From the NCBI RefSeq assembly GCF_000373365.1, contig NZ_KB891230.1, positions 217,975 to 281,974 of the forward strand: a stretch of 64,000 nt of DNA. The letters are read 5' to 3'. The notes under the pieces were generated by a model. The model made no database searches. It was not told the DNA's origin and saw nothing but the letters and a program-made list of their open reading frames with translations. Position numbers and translations under genes: made by a program. The DNA comes from Parafrankia discariae. Lineage in GTDB: Bacteria > Actinomycetota > Actinomycetes > Frankiales > Frankiaceae. Of this stretch, positions 36,103 to 43,804 are shown piece after piece. The number at the start of each line of letters is the position of its first letter. Position 1 is the first letter of the stretch.

Positions 36103-37461
36103 TCAGTTGGCCATGTCGACGAACCGGGAGTAGTGGCCCTGGAAGGCCACGGTGACGGTACCGGTGGGGCCGTTTCGGTGCTTGGCGATGATCAGGTCGG
36201 CCTCGCCGGCCCGTGCCGACTCCTTCTCCACCGTGTCCTCCCGGTAGAGCAGGATGACCGCGTCGGCGTCCTGCTCGAGGCTGCCGGACTCGCGCAGGTC
36301 GGAAACCTGTGGGCGTTTGTCGGCCCGCTGCTCGGAGGCCCGGTTGAGCTGCGAGATCGCCACGACGGGGACCTCCAGCTCCTTCGCGAGCAGCTTCAGC
36401 GACCGGGAGATCTCGCTGACCTCCTGCTGACGGCTCTCGACCTTCTTCGGCGAGGACATCAGCTGCAGGTAGTCGAGGATGACCAGCCGCAGGTCGTTGC
36501 GCTGCTTGAGCCGCCGCGCCTTCGCCCGGATCTCCATCATGGTCAGGTGCGGGCTGTCGTCGATGTACAGCGGCGCCTCGGCGACCTCGCCCATCCGCCG
36601 GGCCAGCCGGCCCCAGTCGTCGTCGGTCAGCCGGCCGGTGCGGATGTTCTGCAGCGACACCCGGGCCTCGGCGGAGAGCAGCCGCATGGTGATCTCCATG
36701 CGGCTCATCTCCAGTGAGAAGACGACCGAGGTCATCCCGTTCTTGATCGACGCGGCGCGGGCGAAATCCAGGCCCAGGGTCGACTTGCCGACCGCGGGCC
36801 GGGCCGCGACGATCCACAGCTGGCCGCCGTGCAGGCCGTTGGTGAGCTCGTCGAGGTCGGTGAACCCCGTCGGCACCCCGGTCAGGGCGCCGTCGTGGGC
36901 CTGGATCGCCTCGATCTCCTCCAGCGCCGGGTTCAGCAGCTCGCCGAGTGGGGTGTAGTCGTCGTTCGTGCGCCGCTCGGTCACCTCGTAGACGGCCGCC
37001 TGGGCCCGGTCGACGACGTCGGTGACGTCGGGCGCCGGGCCGAAGGCGAGCTGCACGATGCGCGTGCCGGCCTCGGCCAGCCGGCGCAGCACGGCCTTCT
37101 CCGCGACGATGCGCGCGTAGTAGCCGGCGTTCGCCGCGGTCGGGACGCTGGAGATCAGGGTGTGCATGTAGGACGGCCCGCCGACCCGCTCCAGCAGGTT
37201 CTGCCGGCCCAGCTCGGCGGCGACGCTGATGACGTCGGCCGGCTCCCCACGGCCGTAGAGGTCGCCGATCGTGGTGTAGATGGTGGCGTGCGCCGGCCGG
37301 TAGAAGTCACTCGTCCGGAGGACCTCGACGACGTCCGCGATCGCGTCCTTCGAGAGCAGCATGCCCCCCAGCACGCTCTGCTCCGCCGGGAGATCGTGGG
37401 GCGGGGTGCGATCGAACTCGACCGCGGATCCGGGCCCGCGCGTGATGTCGGCGACGCTCAC
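36103..37461 (-). CDS. dnaB: Replicative DNA helicase DnaB
   Basis: 452 residues from a GTG with GAGAGGGGGAGG immediately upstream (VSVADITRGPGSAVEFD). It unwinds DNA at the replication fork as a hexamer. The N-terminal domain begins PHDLPAEQSVLGGMLLSKDA. The RecA-like domain has the Walker A in IVAARPAVGKSTLGLDFARA, DDSPHLTMMEIRAKARRL, and LVILDYLQLMS, then VVAISQLNRASEQR. There is no intein, unlike mycobacterial dnaB. It follows the rpsF-ssb-rpsR-rplI cluster as in Streptomyces and Mycobacterium, after a 740-bp gap containing DnaA boxes. Confidence 0.96.
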   Translation of the reverse strand: MSVADITRGPGSAVEFDRTPPHDLPAEQSVLGGMLLSKDAIADVVEVLRTSDFYRPAHATIYTTIGDLYGRGEPADVISVAAELGRQNLLERVGGPSYMHTLISSVPTAANAGYYARIVAEKAVLRRLAEAGTRIVQLAFGPAPDVTDVVDRAQAAVYEVTERRTNDDYTPLGELLNPALEEIEAIQAHDGALTGVPTGFTDLDELTNGLHGGQLWIVAARPAVGKSTLGLDFARAASIKNGMTSVVFSLEMSRMEITMRLLSAEARVSLQNIRTGRLTDDDWGRLARRMGEVAEAPLYIDDSPHLTMMEIRAKARRLKQRNDLRLVILDYLQLMSSPKKVESRQQEVSEISRSLKLLAKELEVPVVAISQLNRASEQRADKRPQVSDLRESGSLEQDADAVILLYREDTVEKESARAGEADLIIAKHRNGPTGTVTVAFQGHYSRFVDMAN

Positions 37462-37778
37462 GCCTCCCCCTCTCGGATGTCGGCCGGCCCGCCGGCGCAC
37501 CGCGACCGGGCGGTCGGAGCGGCGCCGTGCGGCGCGAGCTCCCGGCCCGATCCCACCGAAGGCGAGCCCACCGCGGGGAAGCCTGCCAGGCCCGAACCTG
37601 TCGACATCATCGAACATATGTTCGATCGCGGAGAGGAGGGTGTCAACTCGCCCGCCCGCCCGCCCACCGACCCGAAGATCACGTCCACCTCACCCGTCTG
37701 GACTATCCCGTTCCCACGGATACCTGGCCAGTGTGGAGGGCTCGACGGTAGAGGCCCACATGGGGCAGCGCCAAAAAG

Positions 37779-37932
37779 TTATCCACATCCTCCTGTGGAC
37801 AACCTGTTGGTAACGAGCGAGTTTCTGGGGAACGCCTCGGGACAGGCGGCAGCGACGTTGTGGATGACGGCGTCATAACCGCCCAGAACCGCAGCGCCAG
37901 TAGGACTACAGGGACGACACACCTGTGGACAA
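37779..37932. promoter_or_regulatory. DnaA boxes upstream of dnaB
   Basis: A perfect TTATCCACA (37779-37787) and a reverse box TGTGGACAA (37794-37802) are 6 bp apart; a further TGTGGACAA lies at 37924-37932. They sit in the otherwise gene-free 37462-38154 region upstream of the dnaB start. They may link dnaB transcription to DnaA or help titrate DnaA. Confidence 0.75.
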
Positions 37933-38154
37933 AAAGAAACTTTCGAGTTACCCCGAGATCGTGGTGTGACTAATCATTTCGAGCTATACCGCCCAGGGGA
38001 GGGATCTCCCGGCGACAGGCCCACGAGCATTCTGCCCGAATCGAAGCGTCACCGCCCGCTCACACGCGGACACAGAAGTGATCCGAATGTGGTCGCGCCA
38101 CCCGGTCAGGTCACCGTGAACCGCCTCGGCGAGGTGAGTGGGGGAAGACGAGAG

Positions 38155-38193
38155 CAGGCCAGGGCGGCGCCGTGAGCGGCGCGCCCTGGCCTG
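38155..38193 (-). terminator. Strong hairpin after rplI
   Basis: CAGGCCAGGGCG pairs with CGCCCTGGCCTG, extended by CGCC/GGCG past one bulged G, with a 6-nt loop. It lies 8 bp beyond the rplI stop codon and should end the ribosomal-protein operon before dnaB. Confidence 0.8.
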
Positions 38194-38201
38194 CGCCGTG
38201 A

Positions 38202-38648
38202 TCAGGCCGAGGTGACCTGGACGGTCAGCTTCGCGCTGACCTCGGGGTGCAGGTGCACCGCGACGGTGTGCGAACCGAGCGACTTGATCGGGGTGCTCAG
38301 CTCGACCCGGCGCCGGTCCAGCGCGGGGCCGCCGGCGTCGGTCACCGCGGACACCACGTCGGCGGCCGTGACCGAGCCGAACAGCCGGCCCTCCTTGCCC
38401 GCGCGGCTGACCAGCCGGACGGACAGGCCGGAGAGCTGGCCGGCGATCTCCTTGGCGTGGTCGAGGTCGCGGACCGCCCGGGCGTCCCGCGCCCGCTTGA
38501 TCTGGGCGACCTGACGCTCGGCGCCACGGGTCGCGAGAATCGCGTACCGGCGCGGCACCAGGTAGTTCCGGCCGTAGCCGTCGGCCACATCGACGATGTC
38601 CCCCGGGCTGCCGAGCCCCGGGACCTCCTGGGTGAGGACGAGCTTCAT
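38202..38648 (-). CDS. rplI: Ribosomal protein bL9
   Basis: 148 residues. MKLVLTQEVPGLGSPGDIVD and VADGYGRNYLVPRRYAILAT are the canonical N-domain of bL9, followed by the long connecting helix and a complete C-domain (ELSTPIKSLGSHTVAVHLHP). The ATG at 38648 is chosen because AGGAGG lies 6 bp upstream; an ATG two codons earlier abuts the ribosome-binding site. It is last in rpsF-ssb-rpsR-rplI. Confidence 0.97.
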   Translation of the reverse strand: MKLVLTQEVPGLGSPGDIVDVADGYGRNYLVPRRYAILATRGAERQVAQIKRARDARAVRDLDHAKEIAGQLSGLSVRLVSRAGKEGRLFGSVTAADVVSAVTDAGGPALDRRRVELSTPIKSLGSHTVAVHLHPEVSAKLTVQVTSA

Positions 38649-38659
38649 CGTCATCCTCC

Positions 38660-38896
38660 TCAGCGGGCCGTCGAGGTGTACGGCAGCAGCGCCATCTCGC
38701 GGCTGTTCTTCACCGCGGTCGCGACGTCACGCTGGTGCTGGCTGCAGTTGCCGGTCACCCGACGGGCACGGATCTTCCCCCGGTCCGAGATGAACTTCCG
38801 GAGCAGGGAAGTGTCCTTGTAATCGATGTAGTGGACCTTGTCCTTGCAGAAGACGCAAACCTTCTTCTTGGGCTTGCGCACGGCCGCCTTGGCCAT
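38660..38896 (-). CDS. rpsR: Ribosomal protein bS18 (Cys-containing type)
   Basis: 78 residues, [20 protein letters not shown] at the N-terminus, then [20 protein letters not shown] and [18 protein letters not shown]. The CVFC pair and the later NCSQH are the C+ (zinc-ribbon) form of S18. Actinobacteria often carry a second, Cys-less copy for zinc starvation; none is in this window. It lies 11 bp upstream of rplI and 62 bp after ssb. Confidence 0.97.
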   Translation of the reverse strand: MAKAAVRKPKKKVCVFCKDKVHYIDYKDTSLLRKFISDRGKIRARRVTGNCSQHQRDVATAVKNSREMALLPYTSTAR

Positions 38897-38958
38897 GGAT
38901 GTGCTCCTACCTCGTTTTGCGCCCGAGTTCCGGTCGCGCGAAGATGACACGCGGCCGC

Positions 38959-39534
38959 TCAGAACGGCGGCTCGTCGGAGTAACCACCCGCGGGCTGCGA
39001 CCACGGGTCGTCGACGGCGCCGCCGGCATAGCCGGAGCCACCGCCCTGCGGGGATCCGCCGTTGTAGCCGCCACCGGGCTGGCCACCGGGGCCACCGGGG
39101 CCGCTCGGGCCGCCCTGGCCGCCGTTGAATCCGCCGCTACCACCCTGGCCACCACCGAAGCCGCCACCGCGGGCAGCCTTGGTCACCTTCGTGGTCGCGT
39201 AACGGAGCGAGGGGCCGATCTCATCGACGTCCAGCTCGATCACCGTTCGCTTCTCGCCTTCACGGGTCTCGAAGGAGCGCTGCTTGAGGCGCCCCTGAAT
39301 GATGACGCGCGCGCCCTTGGTGAGGGATTCGGCGACGTGCTCGGCAGCCTGCCGCCAGATCGAACAGCGAAGAAAGAGCGCCTCGCCGTCCTTCCACTCG
39401 TTCGTTCCACGGTCGAGCGTGCGCGGGGTGGACGCGACCGTGAAGCTCGCGACCGCGGCGCCGTTCGGCGTGAAACGCAGTTCGGGGTCGTTCGTCAGAT
39501 TACCGACGACCGTGATCACCGTCTCACCGGCCAT
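38959..39534 (-). CDS. ssb: Single-stranded DNA-binding protein
   Basis: 191 residues. The OB fold spans about 1-115 ([44 protein letters not shown]). A Gly-rich linker follows and the C-terminal tip [11 protein letters not shown] ends in the acidic DEPPF partner-binding motif. The start is the ATG at 39534, 7 bp after GGAGGAG; the GTG two codons upstream is less well placed. As in other actinobacteria it sits between rpsF and rpsR. Confidence 0.97.
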   Translation of the reverse strand: MAGETVITVVGNLTNDPELRFTPNGAAVASFTVASTPRTLDRGTNEWKDGEALFLRCSIWRQAAEHVAESLTKGARVIIQGRLKQRSFETREGEKRTVIELDVDEIGPSLRYATTKVTKAARGGGFGGGQGGSGGFNGGQGGPSGPGGPGGQPGGGYNGGSPQGGGSGYAGGAVDDPWSQPAGGYSDEPPF

Positions 39535-39597
39535 GATCACGCTCCTCCGGTCGGGTGGCCCGCGGCAGCGCGCTCAGCGCCGACCGGGCCGAGCACG

Positions 39598-39924
39598 TCA
39601 CGCTGCCGCCCGGCGGTTCGGCCGCGGGGCCTTGGGCTCGGGCAGCCGGATCACCTTCGTCCGGATCACGGACTCGTTGAGGACGAGCTGGCGGTCCAGC
39701 TCGGCGACGACGGCCGGCTCCGTGTGCAGGTCGATGACGGCGTAGATGCCCTCGAAGCTCTTGGCGATCTCGTAGGAGAGCCGGCGACGGCCCCACACGT
39801 CGACCTTCTCGACCACTCCGCCGCCCTGTCGGACGACGTTGAGGTACTGGTCGAGCGAGGGTGCGACCGTGCGCTCCTCGAGCTCGGAATCGAGGATCAC
39901 CATCAGTTCATAGTGGCGTGGCAA
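39598..39924 (-). CDS. rpsF: Ribosomal protein bS6
   Basis: 108 residues. [40 protein letters not shown] and [14 protein letters not shown] match actinobacterial bS6. AGGAGG lies 11 bp upstream of a TTG at 39924 (LPRHYELM), which gives the family N-terminus. A GTG at 39936 would overlap the ribosome-binding site and is less likely. First gene of the rpsF-ssb-rpsR-rplI operon. Confidence 0.93.
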   Translation of the reverse strand: MPRHYELMVILDSELEERTVAPSLDQYLNVVRQGGGVVEKVDVWGRRRLSYEIAKSFEGIYAVIDLHTEPAVVAELDRQLVLNESVIRTKVIRLPEPKAPRPNRRAAA

Positions 39925-40045
39925 GGCTGAACCCACCTCCTGTGGACTCTAGCGGCCACGGATCATCCGTGGCAGGAGGGACCGGTGCCGGAGGTCCGCC
40001 CAACGGGCGAGCTGAAACGTCGGCACACGGTGTGTCTGGACGAGA

Positions 40046-40321
40046 TTACTCGACCCGACGACGACCCACGGAGCGGCCGACCAGGCGGACCACCCGGATC
40101 CACACGACGCCGACCCCGGCCACGCCCACCAGGTCGACGACCACCAGCAGCCCGTGGGCGTGCCGGGACGGATCGGGCACGACGACGGCGAGGACCAGGA
40201 ACACCAGCGCCAGCAGGCCCGCCACGGCGGCGGACACCGTCACGCCCGACGGCGGTCGCGACGAGGACCCTGATCCGCCCACCCGTACGTCGTCTGCCGC
40301 CACCGCCCCATCCTCGCGCAT
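40046..40321 (-). CDS. Small two-helix membrane protein
   Basis: 91 residues. After a polar N-terminus come two hydrophobic segments (VTVSAAVAGLLALVFLVLAV and LLVVVDLVGVAGVGVVWIRV) and a basic end (VGRSVGRRRVE). No family recognised. It lies between the PIG-V-like gene (96 bp upstream) and rpsF, all on the minus strand, and may be co-transcribed with them. Confidence 0.6.
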   Translation of the reverse strand: MREDGAVAADDVRVGGSGSSSRPPSGVTVSAAVAGLLALVFLVLAVVVPDPSRHAHGLLVVVDLVGVAGVGVVWIRVVRLVGRSVGRRRVE

Positions 40322-40417
40322 GTGCCGGCCGCCCGGACCGACATCCGGTCCCGACGGTCGTGTCGCCGCCGTCCCCGCCGCTCCCTGCGGGCGACGGGCG
40401 ACGGGCGACGGGCTGGA

Positions 40418-41767
40418 TCAGTCGACCCAGTTGCCCTGAGTGAAGGCCACGACGAAGACCACCATGATCGGCGCGCAGAGCCAGACGTAGGCGCCGCGGA
40501 CCCACGGCCGGCGCGCGGCCATCCGCGCCAGCAGCAGGTAGAGCGGGAAGGCGACCAGGATCCCGCGGATCCCCGAGGCGTAGTAGTTCGAGAAGCTCAT
40601 CAGGACGGTCATCAGCCCGACGAAGGTCGCCTCGCCCCAGCGTCTGCTCCACAGCAGCACGCCCGTCAGCAGCACGCCGATCACGACGGCGAGCAGCTCC
40701 CCGCGCCAGAACCAGACGAACGTCGACGCCCCGCTCCCGTCGAACGCGGACTCCCAGGTCCGCGACCACCCCCGCCACGGCCAGTCGACGCCGCGGTTCC
40801 AGCCGGCGTGCATCGCCTCGGTGTAGGTGTCCCACCGCCCGGTCCGGGCGCGCAGGTAGAGGACGTAGCCGACGATCGGCAGCGGGGGCAGGGCGAGCGC
40901 CAGCGCCGGCGGGGCGAACACCGGACGCCCGGCGGCACGGCGCACGAGCACGTACTGCACGACCAGGGCGGCGCAGAACGGGATCCCGGTCACCCGCGCC
41001 GAGGCGGCGCCGGCGCCCAGCAGGCCGGCGAGCAGCCACCGGTCGCGCCGCGCGGCGAGCCAGGAGGCCACCGCGAAGCCCAGGAAGACACCCTCGGAGT
41101 ACGCGGCGAACAGGAAGACCGCGTACGGGAAGCAGACGAGCGCGACGACCGCGAACCGCGCGTCCTCCCGCCCGACCTCGTCGGCGGCCAGCCGCCACAG
41201 CGCGGCGGCGGCGAGCGTGCCGGCGAGGAACGAGACCACCAGCCCGGCGGCGATCCAGTCGGGGACGACCACGTGGACGAGACGGATGGCCAGCGGCAGC
41301 CCCGGGAAGTCGACCTCCGTCCGGTCGGCGTAGGCCGACGACAGGTAGCCGTAGCGGGCCACCTTGGTGAACAGGCCGACGTCCCAGCGGTCCCAGAGGG
41401 TGGTGAGGCCGGGCGCGTCGCCGGCCGGGCCGTTCGAGAGCGCGCGGGCCCCCGCCAGCGACGCGACCACCACAGCCACCCGGCTGGCGAACCACACCGG
41501 GAGGGAGGCCCGCACCGCGTCGGGCAGCCGGGCCCAGCCCGCCCGCACCGGCCCGGCGACGCCGGGAGCGGCGTGCCTCGCGGTCGGTCCGGCGGCCGGT
41601 CCGGTGGCCGGTCCGGAAATCGGCTCAGCGGCCGGCTTGATGGTCGGTCCGGTGGTCCGCTCGGTGGTCCGCGCCGTGGGTGGTCCGGTGCTCGGCTCGG
41701 CGGTCGGCTCGCCGCCCGGCTCGACGGGACGCCCGGCGTGCGACTCGGCCGGGGCGTCCGCCGTCAC
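40418..41767 (-). CDS. GT-C glycosyltransferase, PIG-V-like mannosyltransferase
   Basis: 449 residues with about ten transmembrane helices. The motif WDRWDVGLFTKVARYGY near the N-terminus is that of the PIG-V/GT76 family, with the catalytic Asp in the first extracytoplasmic loop; FPGLPLAIRL and VCFPYAVFLFAAYSEGVFLG also fit. It probably transfers mannose from a polyprenyl-phosphate donor to a cell-envelope acceptor (inference). The N-terminal 65 residues are a low-complexity Thr/Pro/Gly/Ala stretch. Its GTG start overlaps the stop of the GT87-like gene (GTGA), so the two glycosyltransferases are translationally coupled. Confidence 0.85.
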   Translation of the reverse strand: MTADAPAESHAGRPVEPGGEPTAEPSTGPPTARTTERTTGPTIKPAAEPISGPATGPAAGPTARHAAPGVAGPVRAGWARLPDAVRASLPVWFASRVAVVVASLAGARALSNGPAGDAPGLTTLWDRWDVGLFTKVARYGYLSSAYADRTEVDFPGLPLAIRLVHVVVPDWIAAGLVVSFLAGTLAAAALWRLAADEVGREDARFAVVALVCFPYAVFLFAAYSEGVFLGFAVASWLAARRDRWLLAGLLGAGAASARVTGIPFCAALVVQYVLVRRAAGRPVFAPPALALALPPLPIVGYVLYLRARTGRWDTYTEAMHAGWNRGVDWPWRGWSRTWESAFDGSGASTFVWFWRGELLAVVIGVLLTGVLLWSRRWGEATFVGLMTVLMSFSNYYASGIRGILVAFPLYLLLARMAARRPWVRGAYVWLCAPIMVVFVVAFTQGNWVD

Positions 41768-43683
41768 TCCTTCTCCTGCCCGTCACCGGGCCGCGGGGAC
41801 GGTGGTTCCACCACTCCCACCAGGCCCGCCGGCTCCCCGCCGGGGACGGGCGTCTCACTGCCGGGGCCGAGCGGGTCGCCACCGGGAGCGAATGGCCCGG
41901 CGGGCACCGCCCGGGCCCAGGGCCGGGACGGCAGCAGCAGGCCGAGGCGGCCGCCGCGCACGTCGGGCGCGCCGTCGAGGATCCCGCCGGCCGGGTCGTC
42001 CACACCGCCGTCACGCACGACGTCCAGCTCGGGGCGGAGGATCTCGCGCACCACGAAGGCCGCGACGACGCAGAGCATCAGGTCACGGAGCACCACGGCG
42101 CTGACGAACCAGCCCCGGTCGATCCCGTCGGAGCCCGAGGTGTCGTTGTAGATGAAGTGCATGAACCGGGTGAACAGCACCCAGATCTCGCAGGCCTGCC
42201 AGACCAGGAACAGCCGCCAGCGCGGCCGGGCCAGCGCCAGCAGCGGCAGCAGCGGCAGCAGCCAGATCGTGTACTGCGGCGAGAAGACCTTGTTGGTCAG
42301 CAGGAAGGCGATCACCAGGAGGAGCACCACCTGGGGCACCCGGGGTCGCCGCGGCGCCAGCAGGGCCAGCGCCAGGATGCCCACCACGGCCAGGACGAGG
42401 CCGATCGCGGTCAGCACGTTCAGCGTCCCGACCGGGATGCCGTGGTCGCGCACGGCGCCCAGGACCAGCGGCGTGGCCACCAGCAGGATCAGCCAGCACC
42501 CGACGGCGGTGCCGATGACCTGCGCGCGCAGCCACGGCCAGCGCCGCACCGCCAGCGCGGCGGTGGCCCCGGCGACGGCCAGCCCGACGGCGAGGACGAC
42601 CAGGTGCAGGGGCGCGAACCAGCCGGTGTCGTACTTGCCGGCCAGCCAGGTCGTCGCGAAGGCCAGCGAATCCCAGTCGGCGCCGCGCTCGGAGTTGAGC
42701 TCGAAGAAGCGTTGCAGGCCGTTGTGCGCGCCGGCCTGCTCCCCGTCCAGCAGCGCGACCCAATCGCCGCCGCCCCAGAAGGTGGACCAGATGCCGTCAC
42801 TGACCTTCGTCGTGCCGTCGAAGTAGCCGGCGGTCAGCCAGACGGGCAGCATCACGGCGACCGCGGCGCCCACCGCGTAGACCACGGTGCGCGCCCATTC
42901 CCGCATCCTGCCCGTCCGCAGGCAGAGCACGGCGAGCCCCAGCAGGAACAACGCCGGGTAGAGCTTGGTGACCACCCCCAGCCCGAACAGGATGCCGGCC
43001 AGCCGTGGGGCCCGCCGCGACCAGGCGAGCAGCCCGCCGGCCGCGAAGGCCACGGCGAGGACGTCCCAGTTGGTCAGCAGGTGCAGCGCGAGCGTCGGTG
43101 CCAGGGCGAGCAGGGCCGCGTCCCAGATCCGGGAGGGCGCCATGGTCAGCGCCGTGCAGAAGACCGCCACGCAGGCGGCCACCAGGAACAGCAGTGCGGT
43201 GAGGTCGTAGAACAGCGCCGAGCGGGAGTCCATCGAGTAGTGGTCGAAGACCTGGGCGCCCGCCTTGTCGGTGCGGAACACCGCGGCCGGTGCCGAGCCG
43301 AGGCCGGCCAGCGAGGAGACCAGCTGCATGGCGCCACCGATCACCGGCGGGTACTCGGTCGGGTAGTCCAGATAGGGAATCTTGCCGTCGACCAGGCCCT
43401 CCTGGCTGTAGAGGGCCACCACGTCGGAGTAGCACATCCGGGTGTACTGGTACTCGTCCGTCCAGTTGCGGGTGTCGCGGCAGCCGGACTTCTGCGCGTA
43501 GCCGAGCACGCAGGTGAGTGTCACCAGGAGCATCAGCACGCGCAGCGGCGTCCACCAGCTCCGGCCCGCGCCGGGCAGCGCGTGCCGCCCCGGTGGGCCC
43601 CCGATGAGCTCACTCGCGCCCGCGACCACCGGGTCGGTGCGCGCCGGGCTGGTCCGGTGGGGCGACGCCGGTGTCGTGGCCAT
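41764..43683 (-). CDS. GT87-family polytopic glycosyltransferase (Rv0051-like)
   Basis: About 639 residues from the ATG at 43683 (MATTPASPHRTSPART); ATGs at 43692 and 43728 are alternatives, but the latter lies in a terminator hairpin. About a dozen transmembrane segments. The extracytoplasmic loop contains YLDYPTEYPPVIGGAMQL, typical of GT87/DUF2029 mannosyl- or arabinosyl-type transferases that use polyprenyl-phosphate sugars. C-terminal cytoplasmic tail Pro/Gly-rich. In M. tuberculosis the homologous position beside ponA1 is held by Rv0051, so synteny agrees. Confidence 0.85.
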   Translation of the reverse strand: MATTPASPHRTSPARTDPVVAGASELIGGPPGRHALPGAGRSWWTPLRVLMLLVTLTCVLGYAQKSGCRDTRNWTDEYQYTRMCYSDVVALYSQEGLVDGKIPYLDYPTEYPPVIGGAMQLVSSLAGLGSAPAAVFRTDKAGAQVFDHYSMDSRSALFYDLTALLFLVAACVAVFCTALTMAPSRIWDAALLALAPTLALHLLTNWDVLAVAFAAGGLLAWSRRAPRLAGILFGLGVVTKLYPALFLLGLAVLCLRTGRMREWARTVVYAVGAAVAVMLPVWLTAGYFDGTTKVSDGIWSTFWGGGDWVALLDGEQAGAHNGLQRFFELNSERGADWDSLAFATTWLAGKYDTGWFAPLHLVVLAVGLAVAGATAALAVRRWPWLRAQVIGTAVGCWLILLVATPLVLGAVRDHGIPVGTLNVLTAIGLVLAVVGILALALLAPRRPRVPQVVLLLVIAFLLTNKVFSPQYTIWLLPLLPLLALARPRWRLFLVWQACEIWVLFTRFMHFIYNDTSGSDGIDRGWFVSAVVLRDLMLCVVAAFVVREILRPELDVVRDGGVDDPAGGILDGAPDVRGGRLGLLLPSRPWARAVPAGPFAPGGDPLGPGSETPVPGGEPAGLVGVVEPPSPRPGDGQEKE

Positions 43684-43726
43684 GCCGGCCATTCTGGTAC
43701 ACGCGGTGACGAGGCCCCCCGACGAC

Positions 43727-43763
43727 ACAGCGCCGCGGGTGCCAGGGGCACCCGCGGCGCTGT
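43727..43763 (-). terminator. Strong hairpin between the PBP and GT87 genes
   Basis: A 17-bp perfect stem (ACAGCGCCGCGGGTGCC with its complement) and a 3-nt loop. It lies 41 bp past the PBP stop codon on the minus strand and should terminate the PBP transcript ahead of the glycosyltransferase pair. Confidence 0.85.
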
Positions 43764-43804
43764 TCGCTCAGCCGTCGGCTCGCTCGGTTCCGGAGTCGGC
43801 TCGC

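Noticed and set aside
37966-38175. Small ORF of 69 codons upstream of the rplI terminator
   Set aside because: No ribosome-binding site or family; its end overlaps the hairpin terminator.
37462-38201. Chromosomal origin (oriC) because of DnaA boxes
   Set aside because: Only three perfect boxes and no dnaA/dnaN next to it; synteny puts oriC beyond the right end.
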